A DNA stretch of 38,803 bases from Clostridia bacterium. GTDB taxonomy: Bacteria; Bacillota; Clostridia; Christensenellales; UBA1242. Both the position numbers and the translations under genes were made by a program. This document shows positions 18,892 through 27,234 of the stretch, piece by piece. The DNA lies in the NCBI GenBank assembly GCA_017444895.1, contig JAFSVR010000016.1:1-38803 (forward strand), in the 5' to 3' direction. How positions within the stretch are numbered: the first letter of the stretch is position 1; each line of letters opens with the position of its first letter. The notes beneath the pieces are model-generated. The model was given only the letters and a program-made list of their open reading frames with translations, had not been told where the DNA came from and did no database searches.

Positions 18892-18910
18892 ATACTATTA
18901 AGTCTTAATA

Positions 18911-18940
18911 AGTATAACAAATTATTCAGAGGCTTGACAA
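18911..18940 (-). promoter_or_regulatory. Promoter of the 975-aa protein gene
   Basis: Minus-strand TTGTCA (18935-18940), 18-nt spacer, TATACT (18911-18916); leader about 60 nt. The rest of the 308-nt gap (18941-19110) is AT-rich and I see nothing else in it. Confidence 0.6.
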
Positions 18941-19111
18941 TAAAATTTTCACATTTTATCAAAAAACCTAAAAATGACCAATTTTTGCCATTACACAAGC
19001 ACCTAGTATGCAAATATTTTACGTTTTTACCAATCAAAACTTGTGGTTTTTGCACTTTTTTGCCGTTTTTGTCAACGTTTTCTTATAGAACAAGCAAAAA
19101 GATGCAAAAAA

Positions 19112-19140
19112 CAATAAAAAACAAGGGCAAAAACCCTTGC
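19112..19140 (-). terminator. secA terminator
   Basis: Minus-strand stem CAAGGG / CCCTTG with a T-rich 6-nt loop, then TTTTTTATTG. It lies just after the secA stop. Confidence 0.75.
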
Positions 19141-19155
19141 TTTTCTTTTTTTGTT

Positions 19156-21828
19156 CTATTTCCCGCAGCAGTTTTTATATTTCTTGCCACTTCCACATGG
19201 ACAAGGCGAGTTTCTTCCAATCTCTCCAGATGCGTTCTTCTTTGTTGCGGTCTGTGAATATTCCTGCAACTTCTTTCTTTCAGGAGCAACTGCACGGTTT
19301 CCTGCAATTTGAATTTTCACATTGAGAAGCGCTTCAACAATTTCCTTTCTCATGTTGTCGCCCATTTCATCAAACATGTCAAAACCTTCTTGCTGATAAA
19401 CCGTAACAGGGTTTTGGTTAGCATATCCCCTGAGCCCAATTCCAATTCTAAGGTTGTCCATATCGTCAATATGGTCAACCCACTTGCGGTCTAAGATCCT
19501 AAGCATTATGGTTCTCTCAACATCATCAAACTTAACACCTAGTTTTTCATCTTCCTTGATCTTTGCTTCATATCGCTCACGAACCTTATTTGCAATTGTT
19601 CTTTGCAATTCCTGTTTTGAAAGCGACTTTATCATATGCTCATCAACAAAATTGGTTCCTGGTTCCAAGAGCCTTTCTTCAAGTTTTGCATTAAACGCCT
19701 CAATGTCAATGTCGTCAACATCCCTAACAGACGCATATTCCGCAACAATTCCCCCAACAACTTCCTCTATCATTTCGCAAATTCTTTGGTGCATATTTTC
19801 ACCTTCCAATATGCGATCTCGCAAAGCGTAAACTTCCTCTCTTTGCTTGTTAAGAACGTTATCAAACTCAACAACATTTTTTCGGGTTGTGAAGTTATAC
19901 CCTTCAACCTTTTTCTGCGCGTTTTCAACTCCTCGTGAGAAGAATTTCCAGTTTATGCTTGTATCATCATCAAGTTTAAGCATGCTAGCCATCGCTTTAA
20001 GCCTTTCACTTCCAAACACCCTTGACAAATCATCGTCAGCTGAAAGATAGAAAACAGACATTCCCGGCTCACCCTGTCTTCCCGCACGACCGCGAAGCTG
20101 GTTGTCTATTCTTCTGCTTTCGTGACGCTCAGTACCAACAATTTTAAGACCACCAAGCGCAATAACCTTTTCTCGGTTTTCTTTTATCTCAGGAGCAATT
20201 TTGTTTAATGTTTCAACATAAAGCGCATGTGCCTTTTTAACTTCTTCATCATCCTCAATGGAATATGCGGTTGCCTTGCTGATCACATCCTCGCTATACC
20301 CAGCTTTTCTAAGCTCGTCTTTGGCCATAAAGTCTGCATTTCCACCAAGCAAAATATCTGTTCCACGCCCAGCCATGTTGGTTGCAATGGTAACCGCACC
20401 CAAACGGCCCGCCTGTGCAATAATCTCAGCCTCTTTTGCATGATTTTTTGCGTTCAAAACATTGTGTGGGATTCCTGCATGCCTAAGCGCCTTACTAAGT
20501 TCCTCACTCTTTTCAACGGTGATTGTTCCAACCAAAACCGGCTGACCCTTATCGTATGACTCCTTGATTTCTTGAATGATCCCTTTGATTTTTGCCTCGT
20601 GTGAGAAATAGAACTTATCGTTCTTGTCTTGCCTTATAACAGGTTTGTTTGTTGGAATAACAACAACGTCAAGCCCATAAATGCTCTTAAATTCGCTCTC
20701 CTCGGTTTTTGCCGTTCCCGTCATACCACTAAGCTTCTTATACATTTTGAAAAAGTTTTGAAGCGTTATGGTCGCAATGGTTTTATTTTCGGCATTAACC
20801 TTAACATTTTCCTTTGCTTCAATTGCCTGGTGGAGCCCATCACTATACCTTCTGCCCACCATTATACGCCCCGTGAACTCATCAACAATCAAAACCTCGC
20901 CATTACGAACGATATAATCATTATCTCGCTTCATCATGAACCTTGCCCTGATTGCATTGTTGATATCATGGTTGATTTGCGTGTTGTCTATATCACTAAG
21001 ACTATCTATCCTATAAAATCTTTCGGCTTTGGTGATTCCCGATTCTGTTAAGTGAATTGTCTTTTTCTTTTCATCAATTTCAACATCTTCATCTTTAAGG
21101 GTTTTTGCAAATCTGCACGCTGTTATATAAACCTCACTCTTATCTCCGCTTGGTCCACTTATTATAAGAGGCGTTCTTGCCTCATCAATCAAAATGCTAT
21201 CAACTTCATCAACAATAGCAAAATGGAGTCCGCGCGTCATTCGGTCTTCTTTGCGAACAACCATATTATCTCTTAAGAAGTCAAAACCAAACTCACTATT
21301 TGTTCCATAAATTATATCGCAAGCATAGGCTTTTTTCTTGTCTTCAAGGTCTTGCCCAGAATAAATATATCCAACAGAAAGGCCCAAAAACTCATGAATC
21401 TTCCCCATCCAATCGCTATGGTATTTTGCAAGATATTCATTGACCGTAACAACATGAACGGGCTTCCCGGTAAGGGCGTTTAAGAATGATGGCAAGGTTG
21501 CAACCAAAGTTTTTCCTTCACCAGTCTTCATCTCGGCAATACGCCCTTGGTGCAAAACAATTCCACCCAATATTTGCGTGTAATATGGGCGTTGTTTTAA
21601 TACCCGCCATGCAGTTTCACTAACCAAGGCATAAGCATCCGGCAGAATATCATCAAGTGTTTCGCCGTTTTTAAGGCGCTCTTTCAAAACCTCCGTTTGC
21701 GCTTTAAGAGTTGCGTCATCATACGCCTCATATTGCTCTTTCTTGCCAACAACAACATCCGCAATCTTCTTAAGTTTTTTGACATTGCGGTTGTTATCAA
21801 AATTTTGAATAAATTGAATTAGTCCCAT
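19156..21828 (-). CDS. secA: Protein translocase subunit SecA
   Basis: An 890-aa preprotein-translocating ATPase that pushes unfolded proteins through SecYEG. Walker A is MKTGEGKTL near residue 100; the DEAD-type VDEVDSILIDEARTPLIISG follows. Motif VI region QLRGRAGRQGEPGMS, the helical scaffold and the C-terminal zinc knuckle CPCGSGKKYKNCC are complete, the last being the SecB/lipid-binding tail. Length is typical. The ATG has only a distant GAGG (about 16 nt upstream), so initiation may be weak. A candidate promoter TTGACG-17-TATGTA lies about 40-70 nt upstream. Confidence 0.98.
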   Translation of the reverse strand: MGLIQFIQNFDNNRNVKKLKKIADVVVGKKEQYEAYDDATLKAQTEVLKERLKNGETLDDILPDAYALVSETAWRVLKQRPYYTQILGGIVLHQGRIAEMKTGEGKTLVATLPSFLNALTGKPVHVVTVNEYLAKYHSDWMGKIHEFLGLSVGYIYSGQDLEDKKKAYACDIIYGTNSEFGFDFLRDNMVVRKEDRMTRGLHFAIVDEVDSILIDEARTPLIISGPSGDKSEVYITACRFAKTLKDEDVEIDEKKKTIHLTESGITKAERFYRIDSLSDIDNTQINHDINNAIRARFMMKRDNDYIVRNGEVLIVDEFTGRIMVGRRYSDGLHQAIEAKENVKVNAENKTIATITLQNFFKMYKKLSGMTGTAKTEESEFKSIYGLDVVVIPTNKPVIRQDKNDKFYFSHEAKIKGIIQEIKESYDKGQPVLVGTITVEKSEELSKALRHAGIPHNVLNAKNHAKEAEIIAQAGRLGAVTIATNMAGRGTDILLGGNADFMAKDELRKAGYSEDVISKATAYSIEDDEEVKKAHALYVETLNKIAPEIKENREKVIALGGLKIVGTERHESRRIDNQLRGRAGRQGEPGMSVFYLSADDDLSRVFGSERLKAMASMLKLDDDTSINWKFFSRGVENAQKKVEGYNFTTRKNVVEFDNVLNKQREEVYALRDRILEGENMHQRICEMIEEVVGGIVAEYASVRDVDDIDIEAFNAKLEERLLEPGTNFVDEHMIKSLSKQELQRTIANKVRERYEAKIKEDEKLGVKFDDVERTIMLRILDRKWVDHIDDMDNLRIGIGLRGYANQNPVTVYQQEGFDMFDEMGDNMRKEIVEALLNVKIQIAGNRAVAPERKKLQEYSQTATKKNASGEIGRNSPCPCGSGKKYKNCCGK

Positions 21829-21961
21829 CTTAAAAAATAATCCTCGCTAAATAATATTAAGAGTTACATAAATAGTTTAATAGAAAACGTCAAAAATGTC
21901 TAGAATTTTTCTAACTTTTTGTTAAATTCCAAAAGCGGACAAAAACCGCCAACTAAACGTA

Positions 21962-22702
21962 TCAAATGATTTCAGTATGTGTTTTTGCAAACGTCATTGC
22001 AAAAACTCTTTTCGGTTTTAGTCTTTTTATTGCTTTCGCCATTTCACTTAGGGTTGTTCCCGTTGAAAAAACATCATCAATAATCGCAACTGTTTTATTC
22101 TTAATATCAAAACTACCATCAGCCTTAAAAACATCTTTAAGATTGTTCTTTCTTTCATCCCCCGAAAGAGTCGCTTGCCGCTCAACTTCCCTCGCTCTAT
22201 AAACAAAACTTAAAACGGGAACCCCAATGAGCCTTGAAAGCTCATTTGCAATCAGCTCCGTTTGATTATATCCACGCTCTAACAATGTTGCCTTGGATGC
22301 TGGAACAAAGGTTATAAAATCTGCAGTTTCGCCACTGCTTTCATATAAAATTGCCAAAATTTGAGCAATTTTTGCCGAAATATACAATTTACCATTATAT
22401 TTAAGGTCTTTTATAACTTTTCCTGATAGTTCATCATAATCACAAAAAGAATACGCTTTATCAAATTCATAACGGACATGTTTGCACTCGGCACACACCA
22501 AATCGCCATCAGAAATCCTATCCCCACAAAACTTACAAGTGTTACCATTATGAAGTTTTAGCCTTAAATAGCACTCATCACACAGCCCGATATCAACATT
22601 ATCTGTTTCTCGTCCACAAACAATGCAAGAAAAAGACGGATACATTTCGCCTTCAAAAAGCTTTATTGCTTTTTCAACTTTCTTTCTCCAACTATCAGCC
22701 AT
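21962..22702 (-). CDS. comF: ComF family phosphoribosyltransferase-like protein
   Basis: A 246-aa protein with two N-terminal zinc knuckles (CIVCG...CDEC and CKFCG...CAEC) and a C-terminal type I PRTase fold with the PRPP loop VAIIDDVFSTGTTL near residue 210. ComF takes part in DNA uptake during competence, interacting with the ComFA helicase and PriA; the actual reaction is unknown. The ATG lacks an SD and lies about 5 nt from the predicted transcript start. It is transcribed divergently from nrdG across 99 nt that hold both promoters. A comFA partner is not in the window. Confidence 0.9.
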   Translation of the reverse strand: MADSWRKKVEKAIKLFEGEMYPSFSCIVCGRETDNVDIGLCDECYLRLKLHNGNTCKFCGDRISDGDLVCAECKHVRYEFDKAYSFCDYDELSGKVIKDLKYNGKLYISAKIAQILAILYESSGETADFITFVPASKATLLERGYNQTELIANELSRLIGVPVLSFVYRAREVERQATLSGDERKNNLKDVFKADGSFDIKNKTVAIIDDVFSTGTTLSEMAKAIKRLKPKRVFAMTFAKTHTEII

Positions 22703-22713
22703 ATTCTAATAGC

Positions 22714-22742
22714 ATTTTATCATTTGAAAGCCATCTCGTCAA
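22714..22742 (-). promoter_or_regulatory. comF promoter, near-leaderless
   Basis: Minus-strand TTGACG (22737-22742), 17-nt spacer, TAAAAT (22714-22719). Predicted start near 22707, leaving only about 5 nt before the ATG at 22702. Confidence 0.65.
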
Positions 22743-22766
22743 CTTTTGGCAACCACCTGCTATTGC

Positions 22767-22795
22767 TTGGTTTTTTCTAGAAAATATGATATAAT
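22767..22795 (+). promoter_or_regulatory. nrdG promoter predicting a leaderless mRNA
   Basis: TTGGTT (22767-22772), 17-nt spacer, extended -10 TGATATAAT with TATAAT at 22790-22795. Seven nt on is 22802, the A of the ATG. No SD is present. Confidence 0.65.
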
Positions 22796-22801
22796 ATTGT
22801 C

Positions 22802-23491
22802 ATGAAAATTTATGGTATTGAAAAACTCAGTATGGTAGATTTTGACGGACACCTCTGCACCACCATCTTCACGGCGGGATGCAACCTGAGATGTCCATAT
22901 TGCCACAACAGCGTTTTGGTTTTGGGAACAAACCTTGTTGAGGTTGAAAACGCCGAGGTCTTTGATTATCTTAACAAACGCAAAGGAATTATCGATTCCG
23001 TCTGCGTTAGCGGGGGCGAACCAACACTTCAAAACGACCTTCCTGTTTTCATATCAAAACTCAAAGAGCTTGGTCTTCTCGTTAAGTTAGACACAAATGG
23101 AACCAATCCAGAGATGCTCAAAAATCTGGTTGAAAATAAGCTTGTTGACTACGTTGCAATGGATATCAAGAGCAACAAAGATGGGTATCTTAATTCCTTT
23201 GGCATAACACAAAAAGAACTTGCTAACATTGAGCAAAGCATTCAATACCTCAAAGAAAATCATGTTCCATATGAATTCAGAACAACCATAACCAGCGAGC
23301 TTTTCAGCAAGGAAGTTGCTCAGGATATGGCAACATGGCTCAGTGGAAGCGAAAAACTTTTTCTTCAATGCTTCAAAGACGCAGGAACAAACCTTAAGCC
23401 GGGGCTTTCAAAAATTGATGTTGGTTTTGCAGAGGAGTGTAAAAATATTTTAAGCAAAACAATAAAACGTGTTGAGCTTAGAGGTTATTAA
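22802..23491 (+). CDS. nrdG: Anaerobic ribonucleotide reductase activating protein (radical SAM)
   Basis: A 229-aa radical SAM enzyme that installs the glycyl radical on NrdD using S-adenosylmethionine and a 4Fe-4S cluster. The cluster cysteines are CNLRCPYC (Cys27, 31, 34), followed by the SAM-binding SGGEPTLQ and LDTNGTNP. Its sequence resembles the NrdG2 subgroup (as with Thermotoga NrdD) rather than the short E. coli form. It lies convergent to trxB-nrdD rather than in the same operon. Pyruvate-formate-lyase activation is a less likely alternative. Confidence 0.9.
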   Translation: MKIYGIEKLSMVDFDGHLCTTIFTAGCNLRCPYCHNSVLVLGTNLVEVENAEVFDYLNKRKGIIDSVCVSGGEPTLQNDLPVFISKLKELGLLVKLDTNGTNPEMLKNLVENKLVDYVAMDIKSNKDGYLNSFGITQKELANIEQSIQYLKENHVPYEFRTTITSELFSKEVAQDMATWLSGSEKLFLQCFKDAGTNLKPGLSKIDVGFAEECKNILSKTIKRVELRGY

Positions 23492-23517
23492 AAAACGCAA
23501 AAATACAATATTATACA

Positions 23518-23546
23518 ACAAAAAATACGCCAAAAAGCGTATTTTT
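23518..23546. terminator. Bidirectional terminator between nrdG and trxB
   Basis: 10-bp stem AAAAATACGC / GCGTATTTTT with a CAAAAA loop and A/T tracts on both sides. Confidence 0.85.
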
Positions 23547-23565
23547 TATTATTTATACGTGTTTT

Positions 23566-24468
23566 TTACATTAAATAGTTGCACGCACTTGTTCCCGCAA
23601 TTGCTCCATCATTAATGGCTGTCGCAACTTGTCTAACCTGCTTTGCTGTGCAATCTCCCGCAACAAACAGTCCTGGGGTTTTTGTTGACAAATCATCTTT
23701 CCTAACGAAATATCCCTTTGAGTCTAGTTCGGCGAGGTTTTCAAACTTCTTATTATCTGGAACTTGCCCTATGGCAACAAAAAGCGCCTTTGTTTTAACA
23801 TCAAGCTTCTCTCCGGTTTTTGTGTTTTCAAAAACAAGTTCTTCAAGTTCATTTTCACCAATAATTTGTTTAAGCGCAAATACATGCGAAACTTTTATAT
23901 TTTCCTTTGCTAAAACCGCATCAACAAGCGCCTTGTCTCCAAAAAACTTATCAAATAGAGTTACGATATGAACGCTTTTAGCATAGCCTGAAAGCAAAAG
24001 TGCATATTGAAGCGCTGTGTTAGCATCTCCGATGAGCACTATATCATCACCAGCATAAAACGCACCATCACAAAGCGCACAATAGCTTATGCCATGGCCA
24101 ATAAGCCTTTCTTCTCCATCAACATTAAGCATTCGGTGCTTGCAACCTGTTGCTATAATAACGCTTCTTGATTCTAAAATTTTCCCATCAACAGTAACCT
24201 TGAAGACATCGCCTTCTTTATCAACTTTCTCAACATCACCAAATTCAAAATTTGCGCCCTTATTCATTATTTGCGTAAAAGTTTTGTCGGCAAGTTCGCT
24301 TCCAGAAATACTCTCTATGCTTGGGTAGTTTTCAACCTTTGGGCTTTCAGAAATTTGCCCACCGATCCCATTTTTTTCAATAATCGTCACAGTTTTATTT
24401 TGCCTTAGAGCGTAAAGGCAGGCCGTCATGCCTGCCATCCCCGCGCCGATAACAATCAAATCAGTCAT
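23566..24468 (-). CDS. trxB: Thioredoxin reductase
   Basis: A 300-aa low-molecular-weight flavoprotein that uses a pyridine nucleotide to reduce thioredoxin-like proteins. FAD-binding IGAGMAGMTACLYA at the N-terminus, redox disulfide CALC (near 131-134), nucleotide-binding IGDANTALQYALL and the C-terminal FAD motif GLFVAGDCTA. The second GxGxxA-type site is IGDANTA rather than GGGDSA, so its cofactor preference (NADPH, NADH or ferredoxin) is uncertain. Its ATG abuts the nrdD stop codon (TAGATG), so it is translationally coupled to nrdD; the fused redoxin on NrdD is the obvious partner. Confidence 0.93.
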   Translation of the reverse strand: MTDLIVIGAGMAGMTACLYALRQNKTVTIIEKNGIGGQISESPKVENYPSIESISGSELADKTFTQIMNKGANFEFGDVEKVDKEGDVFKVTVDGKILESRSVIIATGCKHRMLNVDGEERLIGHGISYCALCDGAFYAGDDIVLIGDANTALQYALLLSGYAKSVHIVTLFDKFFGDKALVDAVLAKENIKVSHVFALKQIIGENELEELVFENTKTGEKLDVKTKALFVAIGQVPDNKKFENLAELDSKGYFVRKDDLSTKTPGLFVAGDCTAKQVRQVATAINDGAIAGTSACNYLM

Positions 24469-26832
24469 CTATTTCAAACTTCCTATGTATCTATTAATCT
24501 CGCTGGCGTTGTCATATCTATCATAAACTTCGCCGTTTGGAACAAGAAGTGTTGGTGCCTTCAAAACGCCATAACTCTTGGTCACTTCTGCATTGTCTTC
24601 CGCATCAATTACGGTATATTTTACGCCTGCTTTATCAAGAAGCATTTTTGCCATTTTGCAGTTTGGGCACGTTTTTGTTGTAAATAATAGCAGTTCATTG
24701 CCACATTTTGCAGTTTTTTCATCTTCATGATGCTTGCATCCGCAGTGTTTGCTTTCGTCAAGATGAGATTTAGAAATGTCATATTCGCTTCTATCTTTGA
24801 ACTCTTGAGTCTTTCCATCGTTCCAGTTCGCAATTGGCCTATAATATCCTGTAATTCGGCTATAAACCTCAGTTTTCTTTCCACACTCTGGACATTCATA
24901 AACTTCGCCAGCAATATATCCATGCTCACTGCAAATTGAATATGTTGGGCTCATGGTGTAATATGGCAATCTGTAATTCTCGGCAATCTTTCTAACAAGC
25001 TCAGCAGTTGCCTTCCAATCGCTAAGCCTTTGCCCCAAGAATGCATGGAAAACCGTTCCTGAAGTATAAAGTGTTTGGAATTCATCCTGGATATCAAGTG
25101 CTGTGAAGATATCTTCGGTGTATCCAACTGGAAGATGTGAACTATTTGTATAATAAGGTGTTCCATTTTCATTAGCCGTGATGATATCCGGATATCTTTC
25201 CTTATCGTGTTTTGCAAAACGATATGAGGTTGATTCTGCTGGAGTGGCTTCAAGGTTATAAAGGTCGCCATACATCTCTTGGTAATCAGAAAGTCTTTCT
25301 CTCATATGATTGAGGACTTTCTTGGTGAACTCTTGAGCCTTTTTGTTTGTTAAATCTTCTCTAAGCCACTTAGCGTTAAGGCACGCCTCGTTCATTCCAA
25401 CAAGGCCAATTGTTGAGAAGTGGTTGTTGAATGTTCCAAGATATCTCTTTGTGTATGGATAAAGCCCGCTTTCAAGTAATTTTTCAATAGTTTCTCTCTT
25501 GATCTTAAGCGACCTTGCAGAGATGTCCATAAGTTTATCAAGCCTATCAAAGAAATCATCTTCGCTGGCTGATTCATAAGCAAGTTTTGGCATGTTAAGA
25601 GTTACAACACCAACCGAACCTGTGCTTTCTCCGCTTCCAAAGAATCCACCAGATTTCTTTCTGAGTTCTCTTAAATCAAGGCGAAGACGGCAACACATAC
25701 TTCTAACATCACTAGGTTCCATATCGCTGTTGATATAGTTTGAGAAATATGGAGTTCCATATTTTGTTGTCATCTCAAATAGCAAACGGTTGTTTTCGGT
25801 GTCGCTCCAATCAAAATCCCTTGTTATTGAATACGTTGGGATTGGATATTGGAATCCTCTGCCATTAGCATCTCCCTCAATCATAATCTCAATGAAGGCC
25901 TTGTTTACCATTGCCATTTCTTTTACGCAATCTTTATATTTGAAATCCTGTTCTTTTCCGCCAACAATTGCAGGCAATTCTGCAAGATCCTTTGGAACAA
26001 CCCAATCAAGGGTTATGTTTGTAAATGGTGCTTGTGTTCCCCAACGAGATGGAGTGTTAACGCCATAAACAAAACTTTGAATACATTGCTTAACTTCTTT
26101 ATATGTTAAATTATCTTTCTTAACGAAAGGTGCAAGATAGGTATCAAAAGACGAAAAAGCTTGCGCCCCTGCCCACTCGTTTTGCATAATTCCCAGGAAG
26201 TTTACCATTTGGTTGCAGAGGGTTGAAAGGTGGCTTGCTGGAGAGGAACTAATCTTCCCAGGAACCCCGCCAAGCCCCTCTTTAATGAGTTGTTTGAGCG
26301 ACCACCCTGCACAATACCCTGAAAGCATAGAAAGGTCATGAATATGGATGTCGCAGTTGCGGTGTGCATCTCCAATCTCCTTATCATAAACTTCACTAAG
26401 CCAATAATTCGCCGTCATCGCACCTGAATTAGACAGAATTAACCCACCAATAGAATAAGTTACGGTTGAATTCTCTTTAACACGCCAGTCGGCCAGTTTA
26501 AGATATTTATCAATCGTGTTTTTATAGTCTAAAAGAGTGTTTGATATGTTGCGAATCTTTTCATGATTCTTTCTATATATAATATAGCATTTTGCAACAT
26601 TCTCATATCCGTTCTTCATCAAAACCTTTTCAACAATGTCTTGAATGTCCTCAACGGTTGGAAGTGTTTTGTCAAACTTTTCCATGAGCTCAAGTTCGGT
26701 GATCTTTGCAAGTTTTTTGCAATCTCTAACATCCCCTTCTCCTAAACTCATCATCGCCTTAACAATAGCGTTTTCAATTTTTGAGATGTCATAGTCAACA
26801 ATTCTTCCATCTCTTTTGATTATCTTATCCAT
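24469..26832 (-). CDS. nrdD: Anaerobic (class III) ribonucleoside-triphosphate reductase with fused thioredoxin-like domain
   Basis: A 787-aa enzyme making dNTPs from NTPs without oxygen. Residues 1-90: ATP-cone (KRDGRIVDYDISKIENAI). Core: MCCRLRLDLRELRKKSGG and SVGVVTLNMPKLA, very like Thermotoga NrdD. Zinc site CSEHG...CPECG; glycyl-radical loop RITGYYRPI near residue 660. After a short Cys/His-rich linker (HCGCKHHEDE) a domain of about 80 residues follows, LLLFTTKTCPNCKMAKMLL...APTLLVPNG, with a CPNC redox motif and the cis-Pro of thioredoxin/glutaredoxin folds. It is far longer than usual because of this fusion. Start chosen at MDKIIKRDG, 7 nt after AAGGAG. Putative NrdR boxes overlap the promoter. 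Confidence 0.96.
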   Translation of the reverse strand: MDKIIKRDGRIVDYDISKIENAIVKAMMSLGEGDVRDCKKLAKITELELMEKFDKTLPTVEDIQDIVEKVLMKNGYENVAKCYIIYRKNHEKIRNISNTLLDYKNTIDKYLKLADWRVKENSTVTYSIGGLILSNSGAMTANYWLSEVYDKEIGDAHRNCDIHIHDLSMLSGYCAGWSLKQLIKEGLGGVPGKISSSPASHLSTLCNQMVNFLGIMQNEWAGAQAFSSFDTYLAPFVKKDNLTYKEVKQCIQSFVYGVNTPSRWGTQAPFTNITLDWVVPKDLAELPAIVGGKEQDFKYKDCVKEMAMVNKAFIEIMIEGDANGRGFQYPIPTYSITRDFDWSDTENNRLLFEMTTKYGTPYFSNYINSDMEPSDVRSMCCRLRLDLRELRKKSGGFFGSGESTGSVGVVTLNMPKLAYESASEDDFFDRLDKLMDISARSLKIKRETIEKLLESGLYPYTKRYLGTFNNHFSTIGLVGMNEACLNAKWLREDLTNKKAQEFTKKVLNHMRERLSDYQEMYGDLYNLEATPAESTSYRFAKHDKERYPDIITANENGTPYYTNSSHLPVGYTEDIFTALDIQDEFQTLYTSGTVFHAFLGQRLSDWKATAELVRKIAENYRLPYYTMSPTYSICSEHGYIAGEVYECPECGKKTEVYSRITGYYRPIANWNDGKTQEFKDRSEYDISKSHLDESKHCGCKHHEDEKTAKCGNELLLFTTKTCPNCKMAKMLLDKAGVKYTVIDAEDNAEVTKSYGVLKAPTLLVPNGEVYDRYDNASEINRYIGSLK

Positions 26833-26857
26833 TTGTGTTCTCCTTTTTTCTGGTGCT

Positions 26858-26887
26858 AGAATAACACCCCACAAGATATAGTGTCAA
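26858..26887 (-). promoter_or_regulatory. nrdD-trxB promoter
   Basis: Minus-strand TTGACA (26882-26887), then TTATTC (26859-26864, 17-nt spacer) or TATTCT (26858-26863, 18-nt spacer). NrdR-like box 1 fills the spacer. Confidence 0.65.
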
Positions 26888-26916
26888 ACAAAAACAAAAA
26901 ATCATATATGTTGTGT
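26869..26916 (-). promoter_or_regulatory. Pair of NrdR-like boxes upstream of nrdD
   Basis: Compared with the published palindrome acaCwAtATaTwGtgt, box 1 (26869-26884, minus strand ACACTATATCTTGTGG) matches at 14 of 16 positions and box 2 (26901-26916, ATCATATATGTTGTGT) at 12 of 16. The two start exactly 32 bp apart, three helical turns, the spacing typical of NrdR pairs. Box 1 overlaps the -35 and spacer. NrdR represses nrd genes when dATP is high. Confidence 0.75.
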
Positions 26917-27116
26917 TTTTCAAATATTTTTGAACAAAATTATATTTGCCACTATCCCCTTGTGTAAAATATTAGAAAAAATGGCACATTGAGACCAATA
27001 ATTATGTTTTCATACCTTTTATTTTTTGTCATTTTTTGTCATATATTTTTGGGCATATTGAACAAAAAATAACATTTTTTGAAAAATAGCATTTTTTATT
27101 TGACAAGCCCCAAAAA

Positions 27117-27164
27117 CCACAACAAATAGTATAATATCACAAAACCAAGCCCAATATCTTGTGT
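27117..27164 (+). promoter_or_regulatory. Second pair of NrdR-like boxes, upstream of asd
   Basis: Box 3 (27117-27132, CCACAACAAATAGTAT) matches the NrdR palindrome at 12 of 16 positions and box 4 (27149-27164, GCCCAATATCTTGTGT) at 13 of 16, again exactly 32 bp apart. Box 4 overlaps the presumed -35 of asd. The 402-nt gap between nrdD and asd is otherwise very AT-rich, with nothing else recognised between 26920 and 27110. Confidence 0.45.
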
Positions 27165-27186
27165 TTTATCAAGTTTGCCTTATAAT
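27159..27186 (+). promoter_or_regulatory. asd promoter
   Basis: TTGTGT (27159-27164), 16-nt spacer, perfect TATAAT (27181-27186); leader about 40 nt to the ATG. Confidence 0.55.
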
Positions 27187-27234
27187 GGCAATTTAGGGCT
27201 TTTTTGCATAATATAAGGGGTGTGTGAGGTGAAT

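Noticed and set aside
27100-27135. TTGACA (27100) with TATAAT (27130) as asd promoter
   Set aside because: The spacer would be 24 nt; the TATAAT at 27181 is a better choice.
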